A DNA stretch of 15,772 bases. Origin: Magnetococcales bacterium (lineage in GTDB: Bacteria; Pseudomonadota; Magnetococcia; Magnetococcales; Magnetaquicoccaceae). Numbering within the stretch: the first letter of the stretch is position 1; each line of letters opens with the position of its first letter. The stretch covers positions 27,668-43,439 of the forward strand of contig JADGCE010000002.1 of assembly GCA_015229095.1 (NCBI GenBank), given 5' to 3'. The notes beneath the pieces were generated by a model that had not been told where the DNA came from, searched no databases, and saw nothing but the letters and a program-made list of their open reading frames with translations. Shown piece by piece: positions 1 to 7,087 of this stretch. Position numbers and translations under genes: made by a program.

Positions 1-1325
1 GCGGCTTCGACGCCGTCCCAGGCTTGCTGCAATTCGGCAGCGGAGATACAGTAGGGGGGCAACAGGTACAATGTATTGCCCAAAGGACGCAGCAGCATGC
101 CGTGATCCAAAAAAAACTTCCTTAAAAACAAACCGATGCGGGAAGCATAGCCCGCATCTTTGGCCCGGATGTCCAACGCGGCGATACTGCCCATAAGCCG
201 TGGATGTTCCACCCGTGGATGCCCGGCCAGAGCCAGCAGACGCTCTCTGTGAATCTCCTCCATCCGGGCAATACGCTCCAGGGTCTGTTCCTCTTCAAAC
301 AGCGTCAGCGAAACCAGACCGGCGGCACACCCCAATGGATTGGCGGTAAAGGAGTGGCCATGGGCAAAGGCACGGTCAAAGCTCTCCCCCAAAAAAGCCG
401 TATAAATTTCTTCGCGGCAAACGGTCACCGACATGGGCAGAAAACCACCGGTCAATCCCTTGGAAAGGCAGATCAGGTCAGGCGTCACCTGGGCTTTTTC
501 ACAGGCAAACAGAGAGCCCGTGCGACCGAAACCGGTCATCACTTCATCAAAGATCAGCAAGACTCCTGCCGCCCGCACCCGTGCGGCCAGCTGCTGCACA
601 AAGAGAGGCCGGCACATTCTCATGCCGGCTGCTCCCTGTACCAGGGGCTCCATCAGCACGGCAGCGCACGCCCCGCCATGCTCTGCCAAATAGTCGTCCA
701 GTGCCTGCAAGGCTGCCGCCTCCCGGAGTTCCACACCGCTGTCTCCTTCCCAGGTCGCCGGGAAGGGCATCAGATCCACCGGAAACAACAAGGAGCGGAA
801 CGGTTCAAAAAAACCGCTGGAACAACCCGCCGACATGGCTCCCACCGTATCCCCGTGATAGCCCCCCTGAAAAGCCAGAAAGCGGTTCCGCAACTGGCCC
901 TGATTGTACCAATATTGCCGGGCCATTTTCAGGGCCACTTCCACCGCTGTGGAACCGTTATCGGAAAAAAAGAGCCGCTCCAGACCAGATGGCAACTTTT
1001 CGACCAGGGCGGTCGCCAGGCGAATCGCCGGGGCATGGGTAAAGCCGGCAAATACCACCTGTTCCAAGGTTTGAGCCTGCTGGGCAATGGCCTGGGCAAT
1101 CCTGGGATGGCCATGGCCGTGGGTAATCACCCACCAGGAAGAGATCAAGTCCAGATAGGAGCGACCATCATAGCCATACAGCTGGGCCCCTCGGGCCGCT
1201 GCAATGGGGGTCACGACCGGGGCTGTCTGCTCCTGGGTAAACGGATGCCAAAGGTGGCGACGGTCCAGGGAGATCAACGCCTCCACATCGGCAGCCATCG
1301 CATCGGTACGCACAGTCGCAACCAT
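1..1325 (-). CDS. bioA: Adenosylmethionine-8-amino-7-oxononanoate aminotransferase (DAPA synthase), C-terminus cut by window edge
   Basis: Class III PLP-dependent aminotransferase that converts KAPA to DAPA in biotin synthesis, using S-adenosylmethionine as amino donor in the cytoplasm. The reading frame is open for 441 codons and runs off the left edge, so only the last residues are missing. I see the N-terminal LWHPFT motif typical of BioA (WHPYT in E. coli), the GGYHGDT segment, FDEVMTGFGRTG with the PLP-contacting Asp, and SKGLTGG, whose Lys (about residue 289) should form the Schiff base. The ATG at 1325 is preceded by a GGGGGAGAGA ribosome site and lies 12 nt after the stop of the hemerythrin-like gene, so it is probably the last or a late gene of that transcript. 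No other bio gene is visible in the window. A run of eight T on the coding strand (109-116) does not break the frame. The assignment to BioA rather than another class III aminotransferase rests on the WHPFT motif and overall similarity from memory. Confidence 0.93.
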   Translation of the reverse strand, partial: MVATVRTDAMAADVEALISLDRRHLWHPFTQEQTAPVVTPIAAARGAQLYGYDGRSYLDLISSWWVITHGHGHPRIAQAIAQQAQTLEQVVFAGFTHAPAIRLATALVEKLPSGLERLFFSDNGSTAVEVALKMARQYWYNQGQLRNRFLAFQGGYHGDTVGAMSAGCSSGFFEPFRSLLFPVDLMPFPATWEGDSGVELREAAALQALDDYLAEHGGACAAVLMEPLVQGAAGMRMCRPLFVQQLAARVRAAGVLLIFDEVMTGFGRTGSLFACEKAQVTPDLICLSKGLTGGFLPMSVTVCREEIYTAFLGESFDRAFAHGHSFTANPLGCAAGLVSLTLFEEEQTLERIARMEEIHRERLLALAGHPRVEHPRLMGSIAALDIRAKDAGYASRIGLFLRKFFLDHGMLLRPLGNTLYLLPPYCISAAELQQAWDGVEA

Positions 1326-1337
1326 TCTCTCCCCCTG

Positions 1338-1820
1338 TCACTCTTCTATGCGCAGGCGCACAAAATCTGCCTTTCTTAACAATCTGGTCTTTGAGGTATC
1401 CACCCCGTTCAGAAGCCAGCTCTCCTCAAAGAGATTGCGTTCCCTCGTCAAAGCGGCTGCTTCAGCAAACAGCCCCCCGAATGCAGACTCTTCGGCCCGC
1501 ATGCACTCGGAAAGCAGCCGCACCACATCGCTGCAAACAGTCTGCTGCTTTTCCATCTCTTGCAGCCACGCCCTTCCTGCATCCAGATCCCGTGGCGCAA
1601 ACAGTTTCTGCAAAGCGGATCGTTCGCCGTTATTCATTTTTTTGCGAATAAACGGATACAAGACAAACTCTTCCACCAGAAAATGGCTCGACAAGAGCTG
1701 CTTGAACACAAAAAGCTTTTTGCGTGCATCCTGGTAACGGGAACGGGCAATGGAGTCCAACAGAGTATCGATCATCTGATGATCCACCTGGATGGTGAAT
1801 ACCATTTCGTGAAATTTCAC
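1338..1820 (-). CDS. Hemerythrin-like (HHE-type) four-helix protein, degenerate metal ligands
   Basis: A 160-residue, mostly helical cytoplasmic protein. The start is chosen as the GTG at 1820 because GGGAGGA lies 7 nt upstream; a TTG at 1895 in the same frame has no such site. Its first half looks like a hemerythrin/HHE domain: VDHQMID with H14, then SHFLVEEFVLYP with H46, E50 and E51, the usual second-helix H...EE..lyP pattern. The second half keeps the helical spacing, including FEESWLL near residue 131. However, the expected His in helix 3 is Gln/Cys-rich sequence (EKQQTVCSDVV), and the His before the last EE is absent. It may therefore bind a mononuclear metal, no metal, or act as a structural partner. 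Family members sense oxygen, NO or iron or bind O2. The gene lies 81 nt downstream of the REC-kinase gene and 12 nt before bioA, which suggests co-transcription. Family assignment is moderate; function is inference. Confidence 0.6.
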   Translation of the reverse strand: MKFHEMVFTIQVDHQMIDTLLDSIARSRYQDARKKLFVFKQLLSSHFLVEEFVLYPFIRKKMNNGERSALQKLFAPRDLDAGRAWLQEMEKQQTVCSDVVRLLSECMRAEESAFGGLFAEAAALTRERNLFEESWLLNGVDTSKTRLLRKADFVRLRIEE

Positions 1821-1901
1821 GCGGAGATCCTCCCGGTACAAAACAGTGCCACCGCACCATGGACGGCAGACAAAAGGGGAGAGGTTGCCGTGCAACGGGC
1901 C

Positions 1902-3017
1902 TCAACGCTGATACGGCAAATGCACAGCCACCACTGTGCCCCCCTCCTGACTGCTCTCCATGGTGACACGCCCCCCCTGGGCCCGAGCCATCAGTTGGGC
2001 GGAGTAGGTGCCCAATCCTGTTCCCTGACTTTTCCCAAACGTTTCATATTTTTCAAAAAAACGGGCACGCACCGCCTCGGCAACCACCCCCTGATTGTGA
2101 ATGGCAATCCGGACAATCTCACTCCCCTGTTCGTCGATGGTCACGGTCACCTGGCTCTCCGGGGGGGCCGCCTCCAGGGCATTTTTGATTAGATTGGCCA
2201 GAATAAAATAGCACAGCGTCGCATCGGCCAGAAGAGGAAGAGAGCCATCCACCGCTTGGGAGGCGGAGAGGGCAGTCACGACGGTTACAGAATAGCGCCG
2301 GGCCAGCGCGGCCAGATCGTTGCAGACACGTTGCGTGAGTTTGGCCACATCAAACAGTTGCGGTTCATAACGATAGCGACCTGTTTCAATGCGGTACAGA
2401 TCCAGGGATCGATTGATCATTTCCAACATGCGATGTGCCGCCCGTATGCCCTGTCGCAGGCATTCGGCGTGATAATCGGAGAGATCGGCCTCATCCAGAA
2501 CCACTTCGGAAAAGCCCAGTATGGTCGACAGAGGCCCCTTGAGATCATGTTTGGTGATACGTTCCAGATCCTCACGAAGCCGCACCACCTCCTCCAGGAC
2601 TTCATTTTTTTTCACCAACTCTTTGCGGCTGCAGGCCAACTCCAGATGGGTAGCCAGACGAGCCTGCAATGTGGGCACAGAAATGGGTTTGCGAATATAG
2701 TCCACCGCCCCCAGATTCAACCCGTGCAGTTCACTCTCCTGGTCCAGAACAGCGGTCAAAAAAAGAACAGGGATATCCCGTGTGGCTGCCTGCGCCTTGA
2801 GGCGGCGACAGACCTCAAAACCATCCATGTCGGGCATGACAATATCCAACAGGATAATATCCGGGTGGGGTGGTTGGCTAGCCTTGTGCAGGGCATTCTC
2901 CCCCGAACGGGCAGGCACGGCAGCGTATCGATCCGAGAGAAGATGCATCAACATATCCAAGGTCTCTGGCGAATCGTCGACAACCAATACTTTTGGCTTT
3001 TCCTGTTTTCCGCTCAC
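1902..3017 (-). CDS. Response regulator-histidine kinase fusion (REC-HisKA-HATPase)
   Basis: A 371-residue soluble protein. Residues 8-125 form a receiver with D14/D15, phosphoacceptor D58 (LLDIVMPDMDG), T88 and K110. A short coiled helix leads to a dimerisation/phosphoacceptor helix with H157 (KHDLKGPL). The ATPase domain shows an N box (NLIKNALE, N275/N279) and a G2 box GTGLGTYSA at 332-340. The usual DxG of the G1 box is replaced by HNQG (307-310), and the F-box region reads FFEKYETFGK. The GTG start at 3017 overlaps the stop of the upstream hybrid kinase by 4 nt (GTGA), with AGGAGG seven bases upstream; an ATG at 3041 lies too far inside the upstream gene. This coupling implies that the upstream Hpt domain phosphorylates D58 and so gates the kinase. 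Its own target is not in the window or is one of the neighbouring receivers. Domain calls are firm; the wiring is inference. Confidence 0.9.
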   Translation of the reverse strand: MSGKQEKPKVLVVDDSPETLDMLMHLLSDRYAAVPARSGENALHKASQPPHPDIILLDIVMPDMDGFEVCRRLKAQAATRDIPVLFLTAVLDQESELHGLNLGAVDYIRKPISVPTLQARLATHLELACSRKELVKKNEVLEEVVRLREDLERITKHDLKGPLSTILGFSEVVLDEADLSDYHAECLRQGIRAAHRMLEMINRSLDLYRIETGRYRYEPQLFDVAKLTQRVCNDLAALARRYSVTVVTALSASQAVDGSLPLLADATLCYFILANLIKNALEAAPPESQVTVTIDEQGSEIVRIAIHNQGVVAEAVRARFFEKYETFGKSQGTGLGTYSAQLMARAQGGRVTMESSQEGGTVVAVHLPYQR

Positions 3018-5953
3018 CCCTCCACCTCCTGTTTTTGACACACTTTCACCAACAATCTGCCAATGACTGCCTGGGCTTTTTCCGTCTCAAAATCCGCTAC
3101 AAACCCGGCCAACTCGTCCAGCAGGGATTGATGGACACCCCCCGCCAATGCCGATTGCAGTTCGTTCAGGCAGACCACAGCCTGATTGAAGTCCCCATCC
3201 AGGGCACTATACATTCTTTCCAGAGCATGTTGTAGCCTATTTTCCGACCAGGCAACAGGCGGATTTGCAGCATGCGCCGGGGTCATCGATGGTTGTTGGT
3301 AAACCACACCCGCCAAAAAGGTCAAAAGCTCCTCCATGGCGCGGGCAAACCGTGCCAGCAACGCCTCGGTTTCGGTCTGGTTCTGAATGGCAGATTCCAA
3401 TTCTCCGGCCAGCTCCGCCAATATCCTGGCTCCCAGATTGGCAGAGATGCCACGCACGCCGTGGAGCAATTGCTGGGCGGTCAGTCGATCCCCCTGCGCC
3501 AGGGAGGCCGAGAGATCCGGAAGAGTCTGCTGATGACCACGCCAAAACCGGCCCAAAATCCGCAGGTACAACGACACATTGCCAGCGCTCCTGGCCAGAC
3601 CTTCCGCCAGATCGATGGCAGCCATTTTGGGCATGCTGAGCAAAAACGCTTCCGCCTCCCAGTCCGGGAGAGAGGGAAGCTCCGTGCTCTGCTCCTGCCG
3701 GGGAGGAATCCAATGCAGCAACAAGGCATACAGCCGATCCCGATCGATGGGCTTGGTGGTATGGTCGTTCATACCAGCAGCCAGGGAACGCTCCCGATCC
3801 CCGCGCATGGCGTGCGCCGTCATGGCAATAATGGGCATCGCCCGCTGGGGCGCCAAACGACGAATCGCCCGGGTCGCTTCCAAACCATCCATGACCGGCA
3901 TCTGAATATCCATCAAAACCAGGTCATAGTTGTTTTTCTGCACCAACTCCACAGCCTGCAGGCCATCGGCTGCCGTCGTGACATGCAAGCCCACTTGGCG
4001 CAACAATTCGCAGGCAATCTGCTGATTGATCTCATGGTCATCCACCAGCAGCACATGCGCCCCCCGAATGCGTGTCAGGGCACCCAGCATCCCCGACTCC
4101 AACCGATGCCCCTCCCGCCCCCGCCAGGAGCTGCCGTGATCGTCGGCCAAAGAGTCTCCCTCGCCCACAGGTTTGGCACAGGTCAAGGGCAACAAAAAGG
4201 TAAAGGTGCTCCCCTCTCCGACCACGCTGTGCACATAAATGGTGCCCCCCAACAACTCCACCAAATGCCTGCTGATCGCCAGACCCAACCCTGTTCCCCC
4301 GTAACGGCGGGTGATGGAACCATCGGCTTGCTGGAACGCCTGAAAAAGCCGCTCCACCTGCTCTGCGGCCATTCCCTCTCCGCTGTCGCGCACGGCAAAC
4401 TCCAACACCCCACGCTGCTCGTCGCAGACCAGGGCACGAATGGCGATCACGATCTGGCCACGTCGGGTAAATTTAAGCGCATTGTTGAGCAGATTGGTCA
4501 GGATCTGCCCCAGGCGCAACGGATCTCCCAGCCAGTGCCGGGGCAGAGAGTCCGGGCGGCTGACCCAGACATCCACCTCCTTGCCCTCCATATGCGAAGT
4601 CTCCTGTTCAACCACATCGGAGAGCACTTCATCCAGGTGAAAGACCACCCGTTCCACCTCGATCCTGCCTGCCTCTATTTTGGAAAAGTCCAAAATATCA
4701 TTCAAAATTCCCAGCAGCTTTCGCCCTGAGCGCACTATTTTTTCCAGATAATCTCTCTGTTTGTCATCCAGATCGGTCTGCTGCACCAGTTGGCTCAACC
4801 CGATGATGGCATGCATCGGGGTGCGAATTTCATGGCTGACATTGGCCAAAAACTCCCCTTTGGCCCGATTGGCCAGTTCTGCCCGACGTTCACTCTGCTG
4901 CAGTTGCTGATAGGTTTGGTTGAGTTGCTCTTCAACCCGTTTGCGTTCCGAAATATCCCGCAGGACTCCAACCGTACCGATAAACTCCCCCTGGCGACCC
5001 CGCATGGGGCTGCTGTACATGCCGGCACTGCTCACCTCCCCCACACACACATCGGCAGAGGAAGGATTGGTCACCTGCTTGGCCCGCAACCGCACCTCCA
5101 GACCCAGGGTTTGGCGTGGGCCGGTGCGACGTTCGTCAAACAATTTGGGCGGTGGCAAGCCGGATCCCGCATCTTTGGAGATCTGCAACCGGTGGGAAAA
5201 ACGGATGGCGTCCAGATCGGCTGGTTCTATGATCACACTGAAATGCTGGCCAAGCAGTTCATCCGTGGTATATCCCAGCCGTTCCATCGCATGGTTGATA
5301 AAAGTAAACCGTCCCTGCTCATCCAGCTGATAGATCATGTCCGGGACCGTCTGCACCAAAGTCTGATATTTTTCTTTCGAAACAAGCAGATCGGCATTCA
5401 GACGATTCATTCTGGCGTGCAGGGCGTTGAGTTCATTATTTTTCTTTAAAATACTCTCATAGATGGAAAGCAGAAAATTCAAGACCTGATCCCGGCTGGA
5501 ATCAATCTGGAACCGCCGCCCCCCAACCGCCATCTCAATGCTCCGCACCGGAGCGGGCATCTGTATCACAGGCTCGGGAGTGCGCAACAACTCCCACACC
5601 TTGCGCAACAAATTTTCCTCTTCATAGGGTTTGAGAATATAATTGTCCGCCCTGGACTCCAGCCCCAGCAAAATTTCCTCCATACTGGAAAGCTCAGAGA
5701 GCAAAATAACGGGAATATGCTGCAGGGTCGGCTCTCCCTTGAGACGCCGGCACATCTCATGGCCCGTCATGACAGGCATGTTAATGTCACTGATAATCAA
5801 ATCGGGGGGGTGCAGGGCAGCCTGCAGCAAGGCTTCCTGGCCGTTGCTGGCGCGAGAAACGGTAAAATGGTTGGTTTTGAGAATTTTTTCCAGAAAAAAG
5901 GCCTGAACTAGGCTGTCTTCCACGATCAGGATGGCCTGTGGTCTCCCGCTCAT
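3014..5953 (-). CDS. Soluble hybrid sensor kinase REC-PAS-HisKA-HATPase-REC-Hpt
   Basis: A 979-residue protein with no obvious membrane segment. Domain order: REC1 (6-122; E12/D13, phosphoacceptor D56, S86, K108), a linker with a YESILKKNNELN helix (about 138-190), PAS/PAC (about 195-340), HisKA with H374 (SHEIRTPM), HATPase (N487/N490/N491; DSGEG at 523-527; GGTGLGLAIS at 552-561), REC2 (633-750; D638/D639, D682, T712, K734) and a C-terminal Hpt with H831 (LLHGVRGISANLGA). About 95 further residues have no assigned domain. All catalytic residues needed for a His-Asp-His relay are present. The ATG at 5953 is chosen; it follows the previous stop by 8 nt, with a GGTGA ribosome site that includes that stop codon. 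In-frame ATGs further upstream lie inside the preceding gene and lack a ribosome site. It overlaps the following REC-kinase by 4 nt. REC1 in front of PAS suggests that another kinase feeds into it. The ligand of the PAS domain is unknown. Confidence 0.92.
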   Translation of the reverse strand: MSGRPQAILIVEDSLVQAFFLEKILKTNHFTVSRASNGQEALLQAALHPPDLIISDINMPVMTGHEMCRRLKGEPTLQHIPVILLSELSSMEEILLGLESRADNYILKPYEEENLLRKVWELLRTPEPVIQMPAPVRSIEMAVGGRRFQIDSSRDQVLNFLLSIYESILKKNNELNALHARMNRLNADLLVSKEKYQTLVQTVPDMIYQLDEQGRFTFINHAMERLGYTTDELLGQHFSVIIEPADLDAIRFSHRLQISKDAGSGLPPPKLFDERRTGPRQTLGLEVRLRAKQVTNPSSADVCVGEVSSAGMYSSPMRGRQGEFIGTVGVLRDISERKRVEEQLNQTYQQLQQSERRAELANRAKGEFLANVSHEIRTPMHAIIGLSQLVQQTDLDDKQRDYLEKIVRSGRKLLGILNDILDFSKIEAGRIEVERVVFHLDEVLSDVVEQETSHMEGKEVDVWVSRPDSLPRHWLGDPLRLGQILTNLLNNALKFTRRGQIVIAIRALVCDEQRGVLEFAVRDSGEGMAAEQVERLFQAFQQADGSITRRYGGTGLGLAISRHLVELLGGTIYVHSVVGEGSTFTFLLPLTCAKPVGEGDSLADDHGSSWRGREGHRLESGMLGALTRIRGAHVLLVDDHEINQQIACELLRQVGLHVTTAADGLQAVELVQKNNYDLVLMDIQMPVMDGLEATRAIRRLAPQRAMPIIAMTAHAMRGDRERSLAAGMNDHTTKPIDRDRLYALLLHWIPPRQEQSTELPSLPDWEAEAFLLSMPKMAAIDLAEGLARSAGNVSLYLRILGRFWRGHQQTLPDLSASLAQGDRLTAQQLLHGVRGISANLGARILAELAGELESAIQNQTETEALLARFARAMEELLTFLAGVVYQQPSMTPAHAANPPVAWSENRLQHALERMYSALDGDFNQAVVCLNELQSALAGGVHQSLLDELAGFVADFETEKAQAVIGRLLVKVCQKQEVEG

Positions 5954-5961
5954 TTCTACAG

Positions 5962-6321
5962 TCACCGGATCTTCTGACGACATCTTGGACAGAGGACAAC
6001 GGCCGGATGCTCCGAGTCCTCGCCCTCCTCTACCTGTTCCACATACCACTGCCCCTGCAATGCCTCATCGATACACCCTTCAAACCAGGCATAACCATCC
6101 TGGGCCCGCCGTCCCCGGCTCCTCCCTCGACGCTCCACCGGACCAGGAGGCGCCATCGTCTCGACCCGACGTTCCAAACGACGTCGACGATCCGGGTTGC
6201 GCCGATGGTCTGCAAAGGGGAGCACGCTCCCACGCTGCTCCGGATTGGCAATCCGCCGATCTTCTTGATAGAAACAATCCGGGTTGCAATAGGCACAAAA
6301 AAGCCGAACGATCTCCGCCAT
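5962..6321 (-). CDS. Small Cys- and Arg-rich protein, possible zinc ribbon
   Basis: I do not recognise this 119-residue protein. It carries C9xxC12xxxC16 at the N-terminus and C111xxC114 near the C-terminus, which together could form a split zinc-binding site. Residues 40-73 are very rich in Arg (RRNPDRRRRLERR and ERRGRSRGRR). A short mixed region (74-105) links this to the CPRC motif. The ATG at 6321 has GGGAG 8 nt upstream. The stop is 8 nt before the start of the REC-PAS hybrid kinase and forms part of that gene's ribosome site, so the two are almost certainly co-translated. That makes it a candidate accessory protein for the kinase, or an RNA/DNA-binding partner given its charge. The Arg-rich stretch may instead be disordered. 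Function unknown; that it is a real gene is supported by start context and tight spacing. Confidence 0.65.
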   Translation of the reverse strand: MAEIVRLFCAYCNPDCFYQEDRRIANPEQRGSVLPFADHRRNPDRRRRLERRVETMAPPGPVERRGRSRGRRAQDGYAWFEGCIDEALQGQWYVEQVEEGEDSEHPAVVLCPRCRQKIR

Positions 6322-6366
6322 TCACTCTGCTCCCTGGCGCACCGACACCCTCCCCGCATGGTAGAG

Positions 6367-6389
6367 AAAAAGGGGCCACTTCTGTGGCC
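6367..6389 (-). terminator. Rho-independent terminator after the coiled-coil protein gene
   Basis: On the minus strand a 6-bp GC-rich stem (GGCCAC/GTGGCC, with loop AGAA) is followed by CC and a run of five T. It lies about 80 nt downstream of the coiled-coil gene stop at 6468 and 46 nt before the start of the Cys/Arg-rich gene. It would separate that gene from the kinase operon that follows, or act as a leaky attenuator, since little room is left for a promoter between it and the next gene. Confidence 0.55.
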
Positions 6390-6405
6390 AACACCCGACT
6401 GTCCC

Positions 6406-6442
6406 GGCCCCGGAGTCGCCATCCAACAACGCCTCCGGGGCC
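6406..6442. repeat. Perfect 10-bp inverted repeat with 17-nt spacer
   Basis: GGCCCCGGAG at 6406-6415 is matched exactly by its reverse complement CTCCGGGGCC at 6433-6442. It lies in the gap between the coiled-coil gene and the terminator at 6367-6389. In the RNA it would form a strong hairpin just upstream of that terminator. It has no T run of its own, so it could protect the 3' end, bind a protein, or help termination. Confidence 0.6.
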
Positions 6443-6467
6443 AGACTCCGGCAAAAAACAACCCGAC

Positions 6468-6932
6468 CTATGCGGTCCCGACGGTCTCTTCCAACAGGTC
6501 AGAGGTCGAGCACTCAAATCCCTCTTCTGCGTGGGACATCCACACTCCGCCGGGAAAACGACCCAGAATATGTGACAAACCGGCAATCACTTGACCCTGT
6601 GCAGAGGCGAAGCACTCCACCTGCCGGCTGAGCATGGCATTCTCCTCTTCCATTTCCTCGATATAGGCATCCCTCTGGCTGATCATTTGCCGCAACTCGC
6701 TGTTTTTGGCCGTCAACGTGGAGAGATTTTGCAGAAGGCCATTCAGACGGGCCTCCAACTGAAGGGCCAGGGTATTGCCAGGAAAGATGGCCGACAGGGA
6801 AAGGGCTTTGTCACCCCCCTCCCCGCCAAAAAGTGTATCGGCACCCTGCAGCCTCTCCCCAGGAGGTATTGACAAAAAACCCGCCCCTTCCTGTTGGATG
6901 ACTGACGGTTGCTGTTGCCCGGAAAGATTCAT
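6468..6932 (-). CDS. Coiled-coil protein of unknown function
   Basis: A 154-residue protein that I cannot assign to a family. Residues 1-50 are Gly/Gln/Pro-containing and probably disordered. Residues about 56-110 are a strong coiled coil: leucines and charged residues in heptads, LQLEARLNGLLQNL followed by an acidic helix ending in EEMEEENAMLSRQVE. The C-terminal 40 residues contain a short Gly-rich segment (LGRFPGGVW) and an acidic end. There is no signal peptide or membrane span. The ATG at 6932 is selected because AAGGAGA stands 7 nt upstream; an earlier in-frame start at 6950 lacks a site. It is preceded by its own AT-rich promoter-like region and followed by a terminator, so it may be a separate transcription unit between the two kinase modules. 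It might be an oligomeric adaptor for them, but no direct evidence shows this. Confidence 0.7.
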   Translation of the reverse strand: MNLSGQQQPSVIQQEGAGFLSIPPGERLQGADTLFGGEGGDKALSLSAIFPGNTLALQLEARLNGLLQNLSTLTAKNSELRQMISQRDAYIEEMEEENAMLSRQVECFASAQGQVIAGLSHILGRFPGGVWMSHAEEGFECSTSDLLEETVGTA

Positions 6933-6935
6933 GGG

Positions 6936-7011
6936 ACATCTCCTTAACATTCTGTATTATGATATTTTATCCGAAGGCGCGCCGCGTGGCGCAACGGATA
7001 CAAGGAGATGT
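6936..7011. repeat. Nested inverted repeats at the coiled-coil gene promoter and ribosome site
   Basis: Three nested complementary pairs are visible. The outer pair is ACATCTCCTT at 6936-6945 with AAGGAGATGT at 7002-7011. The middle pair is TATCCG at 6968-6973 with CGGATA at 6995-7000. The inner pair is GCGCC at 6979-6983 with GGCGC at 6988-6992. The left outer arm is the ribosome-binding site of the coiled-coil gene as read on the minus strand. If transcription started upstream of 7011, the arms could pair and hide that site. Confidence 0.5.
6964..6994 (-). promoter_or_regulatory. Candidate promoter for the coiled-coil protein gene
   Basis: The stretch 6946-6970 is markedly AT-rich compared with its surroundings. 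On the minus strand TAAAAT (6969-6964) matches the -10 consensus at five of six positions. TTGCGC (6994-6989) is a weak -35 at a long 19-nt spacing; GATAAA at a 17-nt spacing from the same -35 is an alternative -10. It overlaps the nested inverted repeats, which could be an operator. Confidence 0.35.
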
Positions 7012-7053
7012 TAAGCAAATGCAGGACCAAATCCATTCCACCACCCCCGATTG

Positions 7054-7087
7054 AAAAAAGGAGCGGCAGACCGGTTATTTGGTCTGC
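7054..7087 (-). terminator. Possible terminator overlapping the stop of the REC-adenylate cyclase gene
   Basis: On the minus strand GCAGACC (7087-7081) pairs perfectly with GGTCTGC (7072-7066) around an 8-nt loop that contains the TAA stop at 7077-7075. It is followed, after CGCTCC, by six T (7059-7054). The 6-nt gap between stem and T run is longer than usual, so termination may be inefficient. Confidence 0.4.

Noticed and set aside
109..116. Run of eight A (T on the coding strand) in bioA
   Set aside because: Encodes Lys-Phe-Phe-Leu in a normal part of the protein, and the frame stays intact on both sides; no sign of programmed frameshifting.
204..1379. Long plus-strand open frame opposite bioA
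   Set aside because: It runs antisense to a clear BioA reading frame, has no recognisable domain and biased low-complexity composition; it is the shadow of the real gene.
2161..2167. Run of seven G in the REC-kinase gene (and another at 5804-5810 in the REC-PAS kinase)
   Set aside because: Seven-base runs are common in GC-rich coding DNA and both encode ordinary Pro-containing sequence; less likely to slip than the G10 run.
3272..4729. Plus-strand open frame of 485 codons opposite the REC-PAS kinase
   Set aside because: The minus strand encodes a complete kinase with all motifs; the plus-strand product is Gln/His/Arg-rich with no domain and no ribosome site.
7019..7054. Eleven-codon plus-strand peptide after an AAGGAGATG site
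   Set aside because: The site is explained by the inverted repeat; there is no plus-strand gene nearby for a leader peptide to control, and the length is within chance.
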